Part shown: in pieces, positions 52,339-61,825 of the stretch
Numbering within the stretch: the first letter of the stretch is position 1
How the letters are laid out: each line of letters begins with the position of its first letter
Source of the DNA: Thermocoleostomius sinensis A174
Lineage (GTDB): Bacteria > Cyanobacteriota > Cyanobacteriia > Elainellales > Elainellaceae
DNA length: 64,000 bases
Reading direction: 5' to 3'
Assembly: GCF_026802175.1 (NCBI RefSeq)
Contig: NZ_CP113797.1
Coordinates: forward strand, 4,937,026 to 5,001,025
Notes under the pieces: model-generated
What the model was told of the DNA's origin: nothing
Database searches by the model: none
The model's input: the letters and a program-made list of their open reading frames with translations, nothing else
Translations under genes and position numbers: made by a program

Positions 52339-53121
52339 CTACCGACCCGGTGTGCCAAAGTTCTGTGTCCAGTAATAGCGGTAGGTAGTGGTTCCTGGAT
52401 CAATGTCCATAAAATAAAAGCCTATGCCAATTTCCCGCAATCCTGGGTAAAGAATATTGGCGCGATGTCCAGGGCTGTTCATCCAAGCTTTGACAACAGC
52501 ATGTGGGGTGGCATATCCAGCAGCAATGTTTTCGGCGGCTAAAGCATAGTTATAGCCAGCACTAGTGACGCGATCGAACACCGACGAGCCGTTTGAACCC
52601 GTATGAGAAAAAAAGTCATTGCGGGCCATGTCGGTACTATGGAATTGCGCCGCCACAGCTAGCTTGTCATTTAATCTTAAGGGTTGCAAGCCTGCCTGCC
52701 GACGCTGCAAGTTGGTCAGATCGAGTACAGCTTGAATGAATGAGTTACTGGTTTGAGTAGCAGGAGCAGCGGGGGGGTTAACGACGAGGCTGAGGCGATA
52801 GCGAGTACTGCCGCGATGCTGTGACACGCGCACATAGTAAAGTCCTTGCTTGACCGATGTCCGAATCGTTTCAGCCGCTCGACCTTCTTGAGCCGATCGA
52901 TCGATCACCTTGCCCTTGCGATTGAGCAACTCAAGGTTCGCGTCGGCTTTCAAACGATGCAGAGAAAGACTGAGATCGCTGGCTCGGCCAAGACGCAATT
53001 TATAGTATCGAGTCGTGTTTTCTGCATTGACCCGCCCAGTATAGATTTGGCTTCCTTCAGGAGAAGGAATGAGCGTTTTGGCAGTTTTCAATTGTTGGGT
53101 TAACGGTTTATCTGACGGCAT
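52339..53121 (-). CDS. PPC domain plus CAP/SCP-domain protein
   Basis: 260 residues. Residues about 25-115 form a PPC (prepeptidase C-terminal-like) beta domain (YTGRVNAENTTRYYKLRLG, GLYYVRVSQHRGSTRYRL). Residues about 130-258 form a CAP/SCP domain, with the usual HSTDMARNDFFSHTGSNG and ENIAAGYATPHAVVKAWMNSPGHRANILY. The conserved His/Glu cavity is present (FSHTG, ENIA, PGHR). No signal peptide is visible at this start, though these proteins are usually extracellular. CAP proteins bind lipids or act as adhesins; a specific role is not known. Confidence 0.85.
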   Translation of the reverse strand: MPSDKPLTQQLKTAKTLIPSPEGSQIYTGRVNAENTTRYYKLRLGRASDLSLSLHRLKADANLELLNRKGKVIDRSAQEGRAAETIRTSVKQGLYYVRVSQHRGSTRYRLSLVVNPPAAPATQTSNSFIQAVLDLTNLQRRQAGLQPLRLNDKLAVAAQFHSTDMARNDFFSHTGSNGSSVFDRVTSAGYNYALAAENIAAGYATPHAVVKAWMNSPGHRANILYPGLREIGIGFYFMDIDPGTTTYRYYWTQNFGTPGR

Positions 53122-53498
53122 CGGCTCTCCGCTGTCTAGTATGGCTATCTATTAGGCACGGCTGCTTGTAGGACGCATCGTTAGAATGGTCTAGATTTGC
53201 GTCAGAATGATCCGTAGACTTGTCTAATTTTTTACACATTTTCAATACATTACGTAGATGCCCCCTAGAAGCAGGGAGATGAAAACTATGAATAAAATAC
53301 GGAATCATACCCACGATGACTGTGGCTAGTATCACAAACCTGGTGTTAATAACCTGATTGCCGGATTGAAAGCAATCTCTAAACGGTGCTGGAATCAGAA
53401 AGTTTTGTGCCTAGTGTTAAATGCTTGACCGCTGCTTGAAGCTAAGCAAGATAGGATTTGGATGGTCTGTTTAGCCTTGGGTGCAACCCTATTGAGCA
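53122..53498. other. Divergent gap
   Basis: About 380 bp between the PPC-CAP gene and the small gene at 53499. It should contain two promoters. I see no RNA or ORF that I can support. Confidence 0.35.
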
Positions 53499-53759
53499 AT
53501 GGAAATTGAACGTTCAGATACTCGACCGTTAACGTTAGAAGAACAACAAAAATTTCAGCAGCTTAAAGCGATCGTTGAAAAAGCGATCTCAGACGGAATC
53601 ATTACTCATGACGAACTGCAATCGATCGACGAAAAGATATTTTCAGTTGCAAGAGATGAAGAATTAACGTTCCAAGAATTAGATTTAGTTGAGCAACTAG
53701 TTTGGTCGAAAGTGCGGGAAGGAACGTTAGTCATTGATTATTCATTTAATACAAAATAA
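53499..53759 (+). CDS. Small hypothetical protein
   Basis: An 86-residue, acidic, helical protein with no membrane segment. The sequence RPLTLEEQQKFQQLKAIVEK and SIDEKIFSVARDEELTFQEL has EF-hand-like acidic spacing, but I cannot make a confident call. No family is recognised. Start ATG 53499; no clear Shine-Dalgarno. It is 333 bp ahead of the AspT-type transporter, on the same strand. Confidence 0.5.
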   Translation: MEIERSDTRPLTLEEQQKFQQLKAIVEKAISDGIITHDELQSIDEKIFSVARDEELTFQELDLVEQLVWSKVREGTLVIDYSFNTK

Positions 53760-53900
53760 ATCTTTAGCATTTATGTCTTTGATTCAATTTTTTGATTAGA
53801 GGCAGGTTTTGCTCATTTTCGATAATTCACCATGCAGTCTATCTATGTAGAAAGCTTTGTAGGTAGAAAGCTGTGTCAAAACAGGTGAAATTACTATATT

Positions 53901-53956
53901 TAGTCTCCGGTGAACCGCAAGCAATGAGCCATGTGGACCTAACCCTGAAGAGACTA
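53901..53956 (+). ncRNA. Candidate structured RNA element in the leader of the AspT-type transporter
   Basis: TAGTCTC (53901-53907) pairs perfectly with GAGACTA (53950-53956), closing a 56-nt element. Inside is a 4-bp hairpin CGGTGAACCG and a single-stranded, purine-rich part. It lies about 137 bp before the ATG at 54093. I match it to no known riboswitch class by eye. Confidence 0.3.
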
Positions 53957-54092
53957 CAATGCCTAGAAACTTCCTGCTATGTGTAATATTTAATATGCCT
54001 GTATCGTAGTTTTACTGACACTCGTTTAGTTGCATGTCCTACACGGATCATTGCCAATTATTGCCCATTGTTACTGTAAGGAAGTTTCAATC

Positions 54093-55688
54093 ATGGAATG
54101 GTTCTTATCTTTGTTGGGAAATCAACCAATTCTGAGCCTATTTCTAGTGATCTGTTTGGGCTATGCCGTAGGTGAGTTGCCGATCGCAGGGCTACGGTTG
54201 GGAGTTGGGGCCGTTTTGTTTGTTGGGTTATTCATTGGTGCAATCGTTCCAGACGCAGTCCCCCCTGCCCTATTAAGTACCGTCGGCTTGATCTTGTTTT
54301 TTTATGGCATTGGTATTCAATACGGCAAAGCCTTTGTGCAGGGATGGCTGAGTTCCACCGGACGCCGGCAAAATTTAATTGCGTTGCTGAGCACGATCGC
54401 CACTGGTATTGTCACCGTTGCTATTCTCTCAGCGTTAAGAATTCCAGCGGATGTGGGGGCAGGCCTATTTGCTGGCGCACTGGTCAATACAGCGGCGTTA
54501 CAGTCAGTGGTGGATAAATTGGGCAGTGAAACCCCGATCGTTGGCTATGGTGTTGCCTATCCGTTTGGTGTTTTTGGTCCGATTCTATGCATGTACCTGG
54601 CTACGAGATTGCTACACCCCAACCTTTCGGTGTCTCGCCGTCGGGGAGTGCAAGGAACCGAACTAGTGGTTCATAATCCCAAATTGGAAGGGGCGCTGCT
54701 ATCAGAAGTGTTGGCTCAGTTTCCTGAGGATGTGCAGGTGATTACGGTGCGCAAAGCCGGACACAACTATTTGCCACGTGGTAGTTTGCGTTTAGAAATC
54801 GGAGATGAATTGCTGATTGAAGCGGCGGAGGATTCGCTGCGGCAGGTGAAACGACTGATTGGGGATGAGATGGGCAGAATTCCGATCGTTGATATAGATG
54901 ATTTAGATGATCTGACTATTTACGTGTCTAGACCAGCCGTAGTGGGTCGCAAAATTGCAGAGTTGAACCTAATCGAGCATCCAGGATGTGCGATTGTCTC
55001 GGTACTACGGGGTGATACTGAGCTTTACCCCAAACCAGCATTGGTACTAGAGGCGGGCGATCAACTGCGGGTTGTGGCTGAACCGGGTTGCTATGAAACG
55101 GTGCAAGAATTTTTTGGCAACTCGGCCCGAAGCACGGCCGAAGTTAGCTATTTGGCTCTGGGGCTGGGCATGGTGTTGGGAGTGTTGTTTGGCTTGATTC
55201 CGTTTCCACTACCCGGATTAGGGTCCTTTGCGTTTGGGGCTGCCGGGGGGGCTATGATTGTTTCTTTATTTCTGGGCTGGAAAGGGCGAATTGGACAGAT
55301 GTCATGGGTAATGCCACCCTCGGCGAATTTGACGTTGCGCAATTTTGGTCTCACGCTATTTCTGGCAGTAGCGGGGTTGCGATCGGCGGAACAGTTTGTG
55401 GCAACGGTGCAAGAGACGGGCGTTGTGTTGCTGGGCGCGGGAATGGTCATTACCCTAACAATCGTGCTGGTAGCAATGGCAATTGGACTGGGGCTGTGGC
55501 GGACTCCCTTTGATGACTTATTGGGAGTGGTCGCGGGTGTGACGGGTAATCCAGCCATCCTAGCTTATGCGTCTCGATCGGTGTCCAACAACCAACCTGA
55601 ACTCGGCTATGCCGTTGTTTTTCCCACCAGCACAATTGTCAAGATCATTGTGGCCCAGATGGTAGCGGCTTGGTTTATCAACAATTGA
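54093..55688 (+). CDS. Aspartate:alanine-exchanger-type transporter with two TrkA-C (RCK_C) domains
   Basis: About 531 residues from ATG 54093, chosen because AAGGAAG precedes it, rather than 54030. Hydrophobic N- and C-terminal domains, about 5 and 6 segments respectively (for example LFLVICLGYAVGELPIAG, LFFYGIGIQYGKAF and YLALGLGMVLGVLFG), flank a cytoplasmic middle. The middle has two TrkA-C-like halves (about 195-270 ELVVHNPKLEGALLSEVL, about 290-350 VVGRKIAELNL and LVLEAGDQLRVV). This layout matches the AspT/YidE/YbjL transporter family. The transported substrate is unknown, and the TrkA-C parts may bind a regulatory ligand. Confidence 0.85.
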   Translation: MEWFLSLLGNQPILSLFLVICLGYAVGELPIAGLRLGVGAVLFVGLFIGAIVPDAVPPALLSTVGLILFFYGIGIQYGKAFVQGWLSSTGRRQNLIALLSTIATGIVTVAILSALRIPADVGAGLFAGALVNTAALQSVVDKLGSETPIVGYGVAYPFGVFGPILCMYLATRLLHPNLSVSRRRGVQGTELVVHNPKLEGALLSEVLAQFPEDVQVITVRKAGHNYLPRGSLRLEIGDELLIEAAEDSLRQVKRLIGDEMGRIPIVDIDDLDDLTIYVSRPAVVGRKIAELNLIEHPGCAIVSVLRGDTELYPKPALVLEAGDQLRVVAEPGCYETVQEFFGNSARSTAEVSYLALGLGMVLGVLFGLIPFPLPGLGSFAFGAAGGAMIVSLFLGWKGRIGQMSWVMPPSANLTLRNFGLTLFLAVAGLRSAEQFVATVQETGVVLLGAGMVITLTIVLVAMAIGLGLWRTPFDDLLGVVAGVTGNPAILAYASRSVSNNQPELGYAVVFPTSTIVKIIVAQMVAAWFINN

Positions 55689-55691
55689 TGC

Positions 55692-56765
55692 TCAGTGACT
55701 GATGGGGTGGTAAATGCGCAGTGGCTGATGATCGATACTCAGTTCAATCACCAAATCGGTGCGAGGATCACGGAGTAATGGCGGAATAAACAACTCCGGG
55801 TGTAACGATCGCCAAAAATACTCGACAAATTCATCAATCTCTGCGTCTGTCATGCCGGTTCGCCCTGCTGCTATCATCTGGTGTTCTGCTTGGCGTCGCC
55901 ACTGTTGGCTGAAGCGGTAATCCGTAGGACACAGCACCACGAGGCGATCGAGTTGTTGCCAGAGGGGAAGATAGTCCCTTAGTCGATCGTTGATGTCACG
56001 GGCAAAGGCGCGATCGGTTTCGGTGACGATCGGGGGTGGGGCAGAATCAAAAGCAGCGGGATCGATCGGACGCACTCCCACAAACCAGCCTTCAAACAAG
56101 ACGATATCGGCTTTAGTTACAATCTCCGGATCGGTGCGATCGCCTGCTCCACTCCACAGGGATTTGTCAAACCGGGGAATGGCGACAGGTTGGTGTGGAG
56201 AGACCGATCGAAGCTGTTGTAGTACCGATAGCCCCAGTTCCACATCATGGGTTCCGGGTGGTCCGCGCCAGCGCAAACGCGGGTCAGCCTGCTGCAATTG
56301 TTGTCGTTCAGCGTAGGTCTTGTAGAGATCGTCAATCGACAGCCGCCCCACACACAAGCCCATCACAGCTAGAATCTCGGTCAAAATCCGAGACAGCGTG
56401 GTTTTGCCAGTCCCCTGTCCCCCCAAAATCCCAACAATTAGACACGGTTCTTGCAATTGCCGCCAGTGGGAAAGCCGCATCGCGATCGGCAACCCCACAT
56501 TCCACAGCCACTCGATTGAACAACCCGTCCACCCTAGCGTTGTCCGACAAAATCGATCGATTGCTGCATAGCTTGAGCGCAGCCAGTGCAACTGTTGCTC
56601 AAGATGGCTGACCACATTAGCAGAAGTAATACCAAACGCAGCGGCTCGATCGGCATCATGAAGCAACTGGGCTGCCAAGAACGCGCGATCGGCGATGGAC
56701 TGACCCGCGATCCAATCCAGCAACACTTGGTGCAGAGGGAATTGGGAGGATGATCCGCTAACCAT
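55692..56765 (-). CDS. D-glycerate 3-kinase (plant/cyanobacterial GLYK type)
   Basis: 357 residues with a P-loop kinase core: VGILGGQGTGKTTLSRIL (about 111-128), the lid/switch region RLSIDDLYKTYAERQQL, and VLFEGWFVGVRP near 225. It phosphorylates D-glycerate to 3-phosphoglycerate, the last step of the photorespiratory C2 cycle. The N-terminal ~100 residues are a variable helical region. Start ATG 56765. It shares its 3' end with the convergent AspT-type gene (4 bp between stops). Confidence 0.9.
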   Translation of the reverse strand: MVSGSSSQFPLHQVLLDWIAGQSIADRAFLAAQLLHDADRAAAFGITSANVVSHLEQQLHWLRSSYAAIDRFCRTTLGWTGCSIEWLWNVGLPIAMRLSHWRQLQEPCLIVGILGGQGTGKTTLSRILTEILAVMGLCVGRLSIDDLYKTYAERQQLQQADPRLRWRGPPGTHDVELGLSVLQQLRSVSPHQPVAIPRFDKSLWSGAGDRTDPEIVTKADIVLFEGWFVGVRPIDPAAFDSAPPPIVTETDRAFARDINDRLRDYLPLWQQLDRLVVLCPTDYRFSQQWRRQAEHQMIAAGRTGMTDAEIDEFVEYFWRSLHPELFIPPLLRDPRTDLVIELSIDHQPLRIYHPISH

Positions 56766-56806
56766 AGCGCTTCACCAAGCAAACGAACGGAGAGTGCAGC
56801 CCAGCC

Positions 56807-57190
56807 TCAGCTACCCAGTTTGAACGCCTCGACCAGAAAGCCATAGATCGCCCCTAACTTGACACCATTAAAAAATTCTAAAATTAATGGACGAGCCGCG
56901 ATCGCGTCATTTTCTCGCTGGGCAATCAGGCGTTGACGGCGGGCAGCCCGTGACGCATCTCCCCGGTAATAAGCCCAACTTACCACCTCGGTAAGCGCTA
57001 CCAAAAAGATTGATACCACCACGTCTAATTCAGCCCGCTGTCCAGCCACAGTGGACAAAACCGTGGCTAAAAAGTTGCCCGATAGTACACTAATCAACAT
57101 CAAGGACAGGCGTCGCCAAGGGTTGCGTAACCAGCGGCTAAACTGTCCTAATAAACCATCAACCAGGGTGCTGAGGCGGGTGTTTTGCAT
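56807..57190 (-). CDS. Ycf20-like DUF565 membrane protein
   Basis: 127 residues with two hydrophobic segments (about 27-52 LSLMLISVLSGNFLATVL, about 55-78 DVVVSIFLVALTEVVSWAYY) and a basic C-terminus (RAARRQRLIAQREND). It matches the DUF565/Ycf20 family, conserved in cyanobacteria and plastids. The molecular role is not established; plant homologues relate to thylakoid energy dissipation. Divergent from the ABC ATPase gene at 57342. Confidence 0.85.
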   Translation of the reverse strand: MQNTRLSTLVDGLLGQFSRWLRNPWRRLSLMLISVLSGNFLATVLSTVAGQRAELDVVVSIFLVALTEVVSWAYYRGDASRAARRQRLIAQRENDAIAARPLILEFFNGVKLGAIYGFLVEAFKLGS

Positions 57191-57341
57191 AATTTGGCTG
57201 ACCGAATGGCGAGAATGAACTAGATGTTAGGCAAATCTCATGCGCAAAACTTACACAGAATTATGTCCCGGTTTCAAGAGTTACAGGTAAACTCTTCTTG
57301 CATAGGAGACAATACGCTGATGGGGCAATTATAGAAACATC

Positions 57342-58718
57342 GTGGCACAGGTCGTTCTTGAAAACGTCTATAAAAGCTTTCCTCGTCGTCCGGGAAGTCG
57401 AAGTGTTCGGCCCGCAACAACCGATTTGACCGAATTGGAGGCAACGGCGGCGGGCGTCAATGTGCTGCGGCGCATTAATCTCACTATCCAAGATGGAGAG
57501 TTCATGGTTTTGGTGGGACCGTCTGGCTGCGGCAAAAGTACGCTACTGCGGCTGATTGCAGGACTGGAAACGCTGACGGGCGGTAATATTTGGGTGGGCG
57601 ATCGCCTCATTAATGATTTACCACCCAAGCAACGCGACATTGCTATGGTGTTTCAAAGCTATGCCCTCTATCCCCACATGACGGTGTATGACAACTTGGC
57701 CTTTGGACTGCGGCGATCAGCAGAACTGGCGGAAGATGGAGAGGGGGAGAGATGGACAGAGAGAAACCGCACTCAATCCAAGCTGCAAACTCGTTCAACT
57801 GAGCGAAGCCGTAGTTCAAATTCTAAAATTACTGCATTACCTCACGCCTCCTTGCTGACCCGCACATTGTTATGGTTCGATCGCCCCAACGCGCCTAAAT
57901 GGCTGCACAACCGACTAGCCCAGGAACGATCAATTGCTCGGCGGGTGCAAACGGTTGCCGAAATGTTGCAAATTGAAAGCCTGCTCGATCGCCTACCCAA
58001 ACAACTATCCGGCGGACAAAAGCAGCGAGTGGCGCTGGGACGCGCTATGGCCCGCGATCCGCAGGTGTTTTTGATGGATGAGCCGCTATCCAACTTAGAT
58101 GCCAAACTGCGCACCGAAACTCGCACTCAAATTGTTAATTTACAGCGTAAACTCGGTATTACCACGATTTACGTCACCCATGATCAGATTGAGGCGATGA
58201 CCATGGGCGATCGGATTGCGGTGATGAATGCCGGGCAAATTCAACAAGTAGCGCGACCACTGGAGCTATACAACCATCCCGCCAATCGCTTTGTAGCAGA
58301 GTTCATTGGGTCGCCGCCGATGAATTTTATTCCGGTGCAGGTCAAGGCCCCGCTGCTGATTCAACATGCCCAGTTTCGCTTAACCTTACCCGAAAGCTGG
58401 GAAGCTGCCCTGCGTCCTTATGACGGGCGATCGGTAACGTTGGGAATTCGCCCAGAGCATCTATCTGTCAGTTTGCCCGCTCCTAAAAATATTCCCGTGC
58501 GCGTTGAGCGAGTGGAGGCATTGGGCAGCGAAACCTATCTCAGTGTGCAGATAGCAGAGACTCTATCCGGCAGTCCTCCGCTACAAGTGCGAATTGAATC
58601 CGAGCGCCCCACCAGTATTGGCGAATCGCTGTGGCTGTCGATCGCCCCCGACAAAATTCACTTGTTTGAGCCAGATACCGGAGAAGCCATTTCACAAAAT
58701 TCTATGCGCCTGCTCTAG
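57342..58718 (+). CDS. ABC transporter ATP-binding protein (sugar/UgpC-MsmK type) with a large insertion
   Basis: A 458-residue ABC ATPase. Walker A GPSGCGKST (about 59-67), Q-loop MVFQSYALYPHMTVYDN, signature LSGGQKQR (about 221), Walker B FLMDEPLSNLDAK, then a MalK-type regulatory (TOBE) domain. The family is ~370 residues. Here about 65 extra residues lie between FGLRR and the signature (about 125-200; includes TERNRTQSKLQTRSTERSRS), a low-complexity stretch. It probably exchanges with a sugar or polyol permease, not in this window. Start is GTG 57342. Confidence 0.9.
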   Translation: MAQVVLENVYKSFPRRPGSRSVRPATTDLTELEATAAGVNVLRRINLTIQDGEFMVLVGPSGCGKSTLLRLIAGLETLTGGNIWVGDRLINDLPPKQRDIAMVFQSYALYPHMTVYDNLAFGLRRSAELAEDGEGERWTERNRTQSKLQTRSTERSRSSNSKITALPHASLLTRTLLWFDRPNAPKWLHNRLAQERSIARRVQTVAEMLQIESLLDRLPKQLSGGQKQRVALGRAMARDPQVFLMDEPLSNLDAKLRTETRTQIVNLQRKLGITTIYVTHDQIEAMTMGDRIAVMNAGQIQQVARPLELYNHPANRFVAEFIGSPPMNFIPVQVKAPLLIQHAQFRLTLPESWEAALRPYDGRSVTLGIRPEHLSVSLPAPKNIPVRVERVEALGSETYLSVQIAETLSGSPPLQVRIESERPTSIGESLWLSIAPDKIHLFEPDTGEAISQNSMRLL

Positions 58719-58922
58719 CTGACGACGAAGGCTGAAGGATATTTAAGATGAAATCTAACCCCCAACCTCCCGAGATTAGAAGGGGTCTCATCTGACGCAT
58801 TCGTCATTGAAATTGGTATGAGCGAAATTGGTATGAGCTTCGTTTGCTGAACAACCTACCGTTTTTGCAGGAATGCGATAGACTGGCAATTCAAGAATCG
58901 ATGGAGATGAGCCTAGGCAACG
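58719..58922. other. Gap between ABC ATPase and speA
   Basis: About 200 bp. It carries a short CCTCCC-type element (AACCCCCAACCTCCC ... AGGGGT near 58760) like the one at 5082. No gene is visible. Confidence 0.4.
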
Positions 58923-61025
58923 ATGGGGAAACAATCAGCATCTGCCAAAGTTAACACGCAGACTGAGCAGGCGTTGGTACAGATGACTGAGCCAACAAAC
59001 CAGTCAGAAAAACAGTCGCAATCTTTGACCCGTTCTGTGTCTCAAGCCGAATTGCAGAATGGACCTCAAGCCACCTGGACGATCGAAGACAGCGAAGAAC
59101 TGTATCGCATCAACGGTTGGGGAGAACCCTATTTCTCAATCAACGCAGCGGGGCATGTTACTGTATCGCCGATGGGCGATCGCGGCGGATCGCTAGATCT
59201 GTATGAGTTGACCAATGCTCTCAAGCAGCGCAACTTGGGGCTGCCGTTGCTGATCCGCTTCTCGGATATCTTAGAGGATCGGATCGAACGCCTCAATGCC
59301 TGTTTTTCACGAGCGATCGCCCGCTACAGCTATGCTGGAGACTATCGCGGTGTGTTTCCAGTAAAATGCAATCAACAGCGCCACTTAATCGAAGATTTGG
59401 TGCGCTTTGGCAAGCCCCATCAGTTTGGACTGGAAGCTGGATCGAAACCGGAACTGATGATTGCGTTGGCCCTGCTAGATACTCCCGGGTCGTTGCTGAT
59501 TTGCAATGGCTACAAAGATCAGGAATATATTGAAACGGCCATGCTAGCTCGGCGGTTGGGTCATACGCCCATCATCGTCTTGGAGCAGATTGAAGAAGTT
59601 GAGTTGGTGATTGAAGCCAGCCGGAAGCTGAACATTGAGCCAATTTTAGGAGTGCGGGCTAAATTAAGCGCCAAAGGCATTGGTCGCTGGGGAACGTCGG
59701 CGGGCGATCGGGCTAAGTTTGGTCTGACTATTCCCGAAATCATTCGCGCGGTGGAGCAATTGCGATCGACAGACATGCTGAACTCGCTGCAACTGCTGCA
59801 CTTCCACATTGGCTCACAGATTTCCTCGATCAGCGTTATCAAGGATGCTATTCGCGAAGCAGGGCAAATTTACGGCGAATTGGTGAAGTTGGGCGCAAAT
59901 ATGAACTATCTCGACGTGGGCGGCGGTCTGGGCGTGGACTATGACGGCTCTAAAACCAATTTCTACGCTTCCAAAAACTACAGTATGCAGAACTACGCCA
60001 ACGACGTAGTGGCTGCGATGAAAGATGCCTGTCAGCAGCGCGGCATTGCTGTCCCGACGTTGGTCAGTGAAAGTGGCCGAGCGATCGCCTCCCATCAATC
60101 GGTGCTGGTCTTTGATGTGCTGGGTACCAGTGATGTGATTTCGGAAATCCCAGAACTTCCGGCTGATGACGATCCGCTGGTGTTGCGGAACCTATACGAA
60201 ACCTATCAATCCATTAGCGTTGATAACTATCAAGAGGCCTATCACGACGCCACACAGTTCAAAGAAGAAGCCGTCAGTATGTTTGGGTTTGGTTACATTA
60301 GCCTAACCGATCGGGCCCGGGTTGAACGGCTGTATTGGGCTTGTTGCCGCAAAATTCTAGAGATTGCTCGGCAGCAGGACTATGTACCCGACGATTTGGA
60401 AGATCTCGAAAAAATTATGGCGTCGATCTACTACGTCAATTTTTCGGTGTTTCAATCGGCTCCGGATGCTTGGGCGATTGATCAACTGTTTCCCATCATG
60501 CCGATTCATCGTTTGAATGAAGAACCCACCTGTCGGGGGACGTTGGCAGATCTCACCTGCGACAGCGATGGCAAAATCGATCAGTTTATCGATCTACGAG
60601 ATGTCAAGTACGTGTTAGAACTACACCCCCTGAAAAAGAACCTGCCTGCCGAGGACGGGCAATTTGCTACTGGGGCAGACAGTGCCTCTCACTCTCAATC
60701 TACCCATGAGCCTTACTACTTGGGAATGTTCCTCAGCGGAGCCTATCAGGAAATTATGGGCAACTTGCACAATTTGTTTGGCGACACCAACACGGTGCAT
60801 ATCAAACTGACTCCTAAAGGCTATCAGATAGAGCATGTTGTCAAGGGCGATACGATGCGGGAAGTGTTGGGCTATGTGCAATATGACGCTGAAGATTTGA
60901 TCGAAAACATTCGGCGGCGATCGGAACAGGCCTTGCAAGAACACCAGATTACCTTGGAGGAATCGCAATTGCTGTTGCAAAACTATGAGCGCAGCCTCAG
61001 CCGCTATACGTATTTATCGTCATAG
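58923..61025 (+). CDS. speA: Biosynthetic arginine decarboxylase SpeA
   Basis: SpeA decarboxylates arginine to agmatine, the first step of polyamine synthesis. The 700-residue protein has an alanine-racemase-like PLP barrel, with Lys148 in VFPVKCNQQRHLI, and the fold-III decarboxylase domain. Conserved SGRAIASHQSVLVFDV and YRINGWGEPYFSINAAG agree. The length and two-domain layout are those of the bacterial long-form enzyme. The N-terminal ~45 residues are variable. Start ATG 58923 follows a GAGATGAG-type sequence. Confidence 0.96.
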   Translation: MGKQSASAKVNTQTEQALVQMTEPTNQSEKQSQSLTRSVSQAELQNGPQATWTIEDSEELYRINGWGEPYFSINAAGHVTVSPMGDRGGSLDLYELTNALKQRNLGLPLLIRFSDILEDRIERLNACFSRAIARYSYAGDYRGVFPVKCNQQRHLIEDLVRFGKPHQFGLEAGSKPELMIALALLDTPGSLLICNGYKDQEYIETAMLARRLGHTPIIVLEQIEEVELVIEASRKLNIEPILGVRAKLSAKGIGRWGTSAGDRAKFGLTIPEIIRAVEQLRSTDMLNSLQLLHFHIGSQISSISVIKDAIREAGQIYGELVKLGANMNYLDVGGGLGVDYDGSKTNFYASKNYSMQNYANDVVAAMKDACQQRGIAVPTLVSESGRAIASHQSVLVFDVLGTSDVISEIPELPADDDPLVLRNLYETYQSISVDNYQEAYHDATQFKEEAVSMFGFGYISLTDRARVERLYWACCRKILEIARQQDYVPDDLEDLEKIMASIYYVNFSVFQSAPDAWAIDQLFPIMPIHRLNEEPTCRGTLADLTCDSDGKIDQFIDLRDVKYVLELHPLKKNLPAEDGQFATGADSASHSQSTHEPYYLGMFLSGAYQEIMGNLHNLFGDTNTVHIKLTPKGYQIEHVVKGDTMREVLGYVQYDAEDLIENIRRRSEQALQEHQITLEESQLLLQNYERSLSRYTYLSS

Positions 61026-61071
61026 TCTTTATCGTCAGCGTCATCGTTTCCCGTGATCGTCGAGTGTTCTC

Positions 61072-61752
61072 CTAACTTCGCTCCAGTTCACTTTCCTGAT
61101 GTTTCTGTCCAATTTTCGGTTCGGTTCCAGCGACAAGACGCTGAATGTTGGCTTTGTGTCGCCAAATCACATACAGCCCACCCGCCAGCACAATTAGTTG
61201 ATAGGACAGTGGTTGGCGAAAGGCCCACATCAAGCCAATCGCCCCAATTGCGGCTGCAATTGAACTGAGGGAAACAATCCGGAAAATTGCCAACACCAGT
61301 CCAAAAATCACAGCAACGCCTAACCCCACCTGCCATGCCATGGCAAACAAAACGCCCAATCCAGTTGCCGCCGATTTGCCGCCCGTGAAGTTGATCCAGA
61401 TCGATCGACTATGCCCGACCATGGCCATCAAAGCCGCTAAGGTGACAACCCAATTGGTCCAAGCGAAACGATCGATCGCGTCTGGGACAACCGCTATAAT
61501 TGCAGGCAAGCTATAGATCCAACGGGCTAATAAAACCGCCGTCACGCCTTTAAAGACATCAATGAGCAACACAGTGAGGGCTGGACCTTTGCCCAGCGTT
61601 CGTAGCACATTGGTGGCACCCGTTGACTTAGAGCCATGCTCACGAATATCAATACCTTGAAGCAGTTTTCCTGCCCAATACCCTGTAGGAATAGCCCCCA
61701 ACAAATAGGCGACTAACACCACTCCTAACCCAGACGCTAACCACAGCACCAT
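61072..61752 (-). CDS. plsY: Acyl-phosphate:glycerol-3-phosphate acyltransferase PlsY
   Basis: PlsY acylates glycerol 3-phosphate from acyl-phosphate, the first step of membrane phospholipid synthesis. The 226-residue protein has five or more hydrophobic segments and the conserved loop motifs GAIPTGYWAGKLL, GSKSTGATNVLRTLGKG and GHSRSIWINFTGGKSAATG. All belong to the catalytic pocket. Start ATG 61752. It is divergent from ureE; the 73-bp region between contains three tandem 13-bp repeats. Confidence 0.94.
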   Translation of the reverse strand: MVLWLASGLGVVLVAYLLGAIPTGYWAGKLLQGIDIREHGSKSTGATNVLRTLGKGPALTVLLIDVFKGVTAVLLARWIYSLPAIIAVVPDAIDRFAWTNWVVTLAALMAMVGHSRSIWINFTGGKSAATGLGVLFAMAWQVGLGVAVIFGLVLAIFRIVSLSSIAAAIGAIGLMWAFRQPLSYQLIVLAGGLYVIWRHKANIQRLVAGTEPKIGQKHQESELERS

Positions 61753-61781
61753 TGCCTTTATCCCTTCCTGAATTGCACTAC

Positions 61782-61820
61782 CAGTTTACAATTGCAGTTT
61801 ACAATTGCAGTCTACAATTG
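61782..61820. repeat. Three tandem 13-bp repeats before ureE
   Basis: CAGTTTACAATTG at 61782-61794 and 61795-61807, and CAGTCTACAATTG at 61808-61820, abut each other. They contain CAATTG palindromes and end 5 bp before the ureE ATG at 61826. They lie in the divergent region of plsY and ureE, where they could be operator repeats or simply a duplication. They replace the usual Shine-Dalgarno. Confidence 0.7.
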
Positions 61821-61825
61821 AATTC

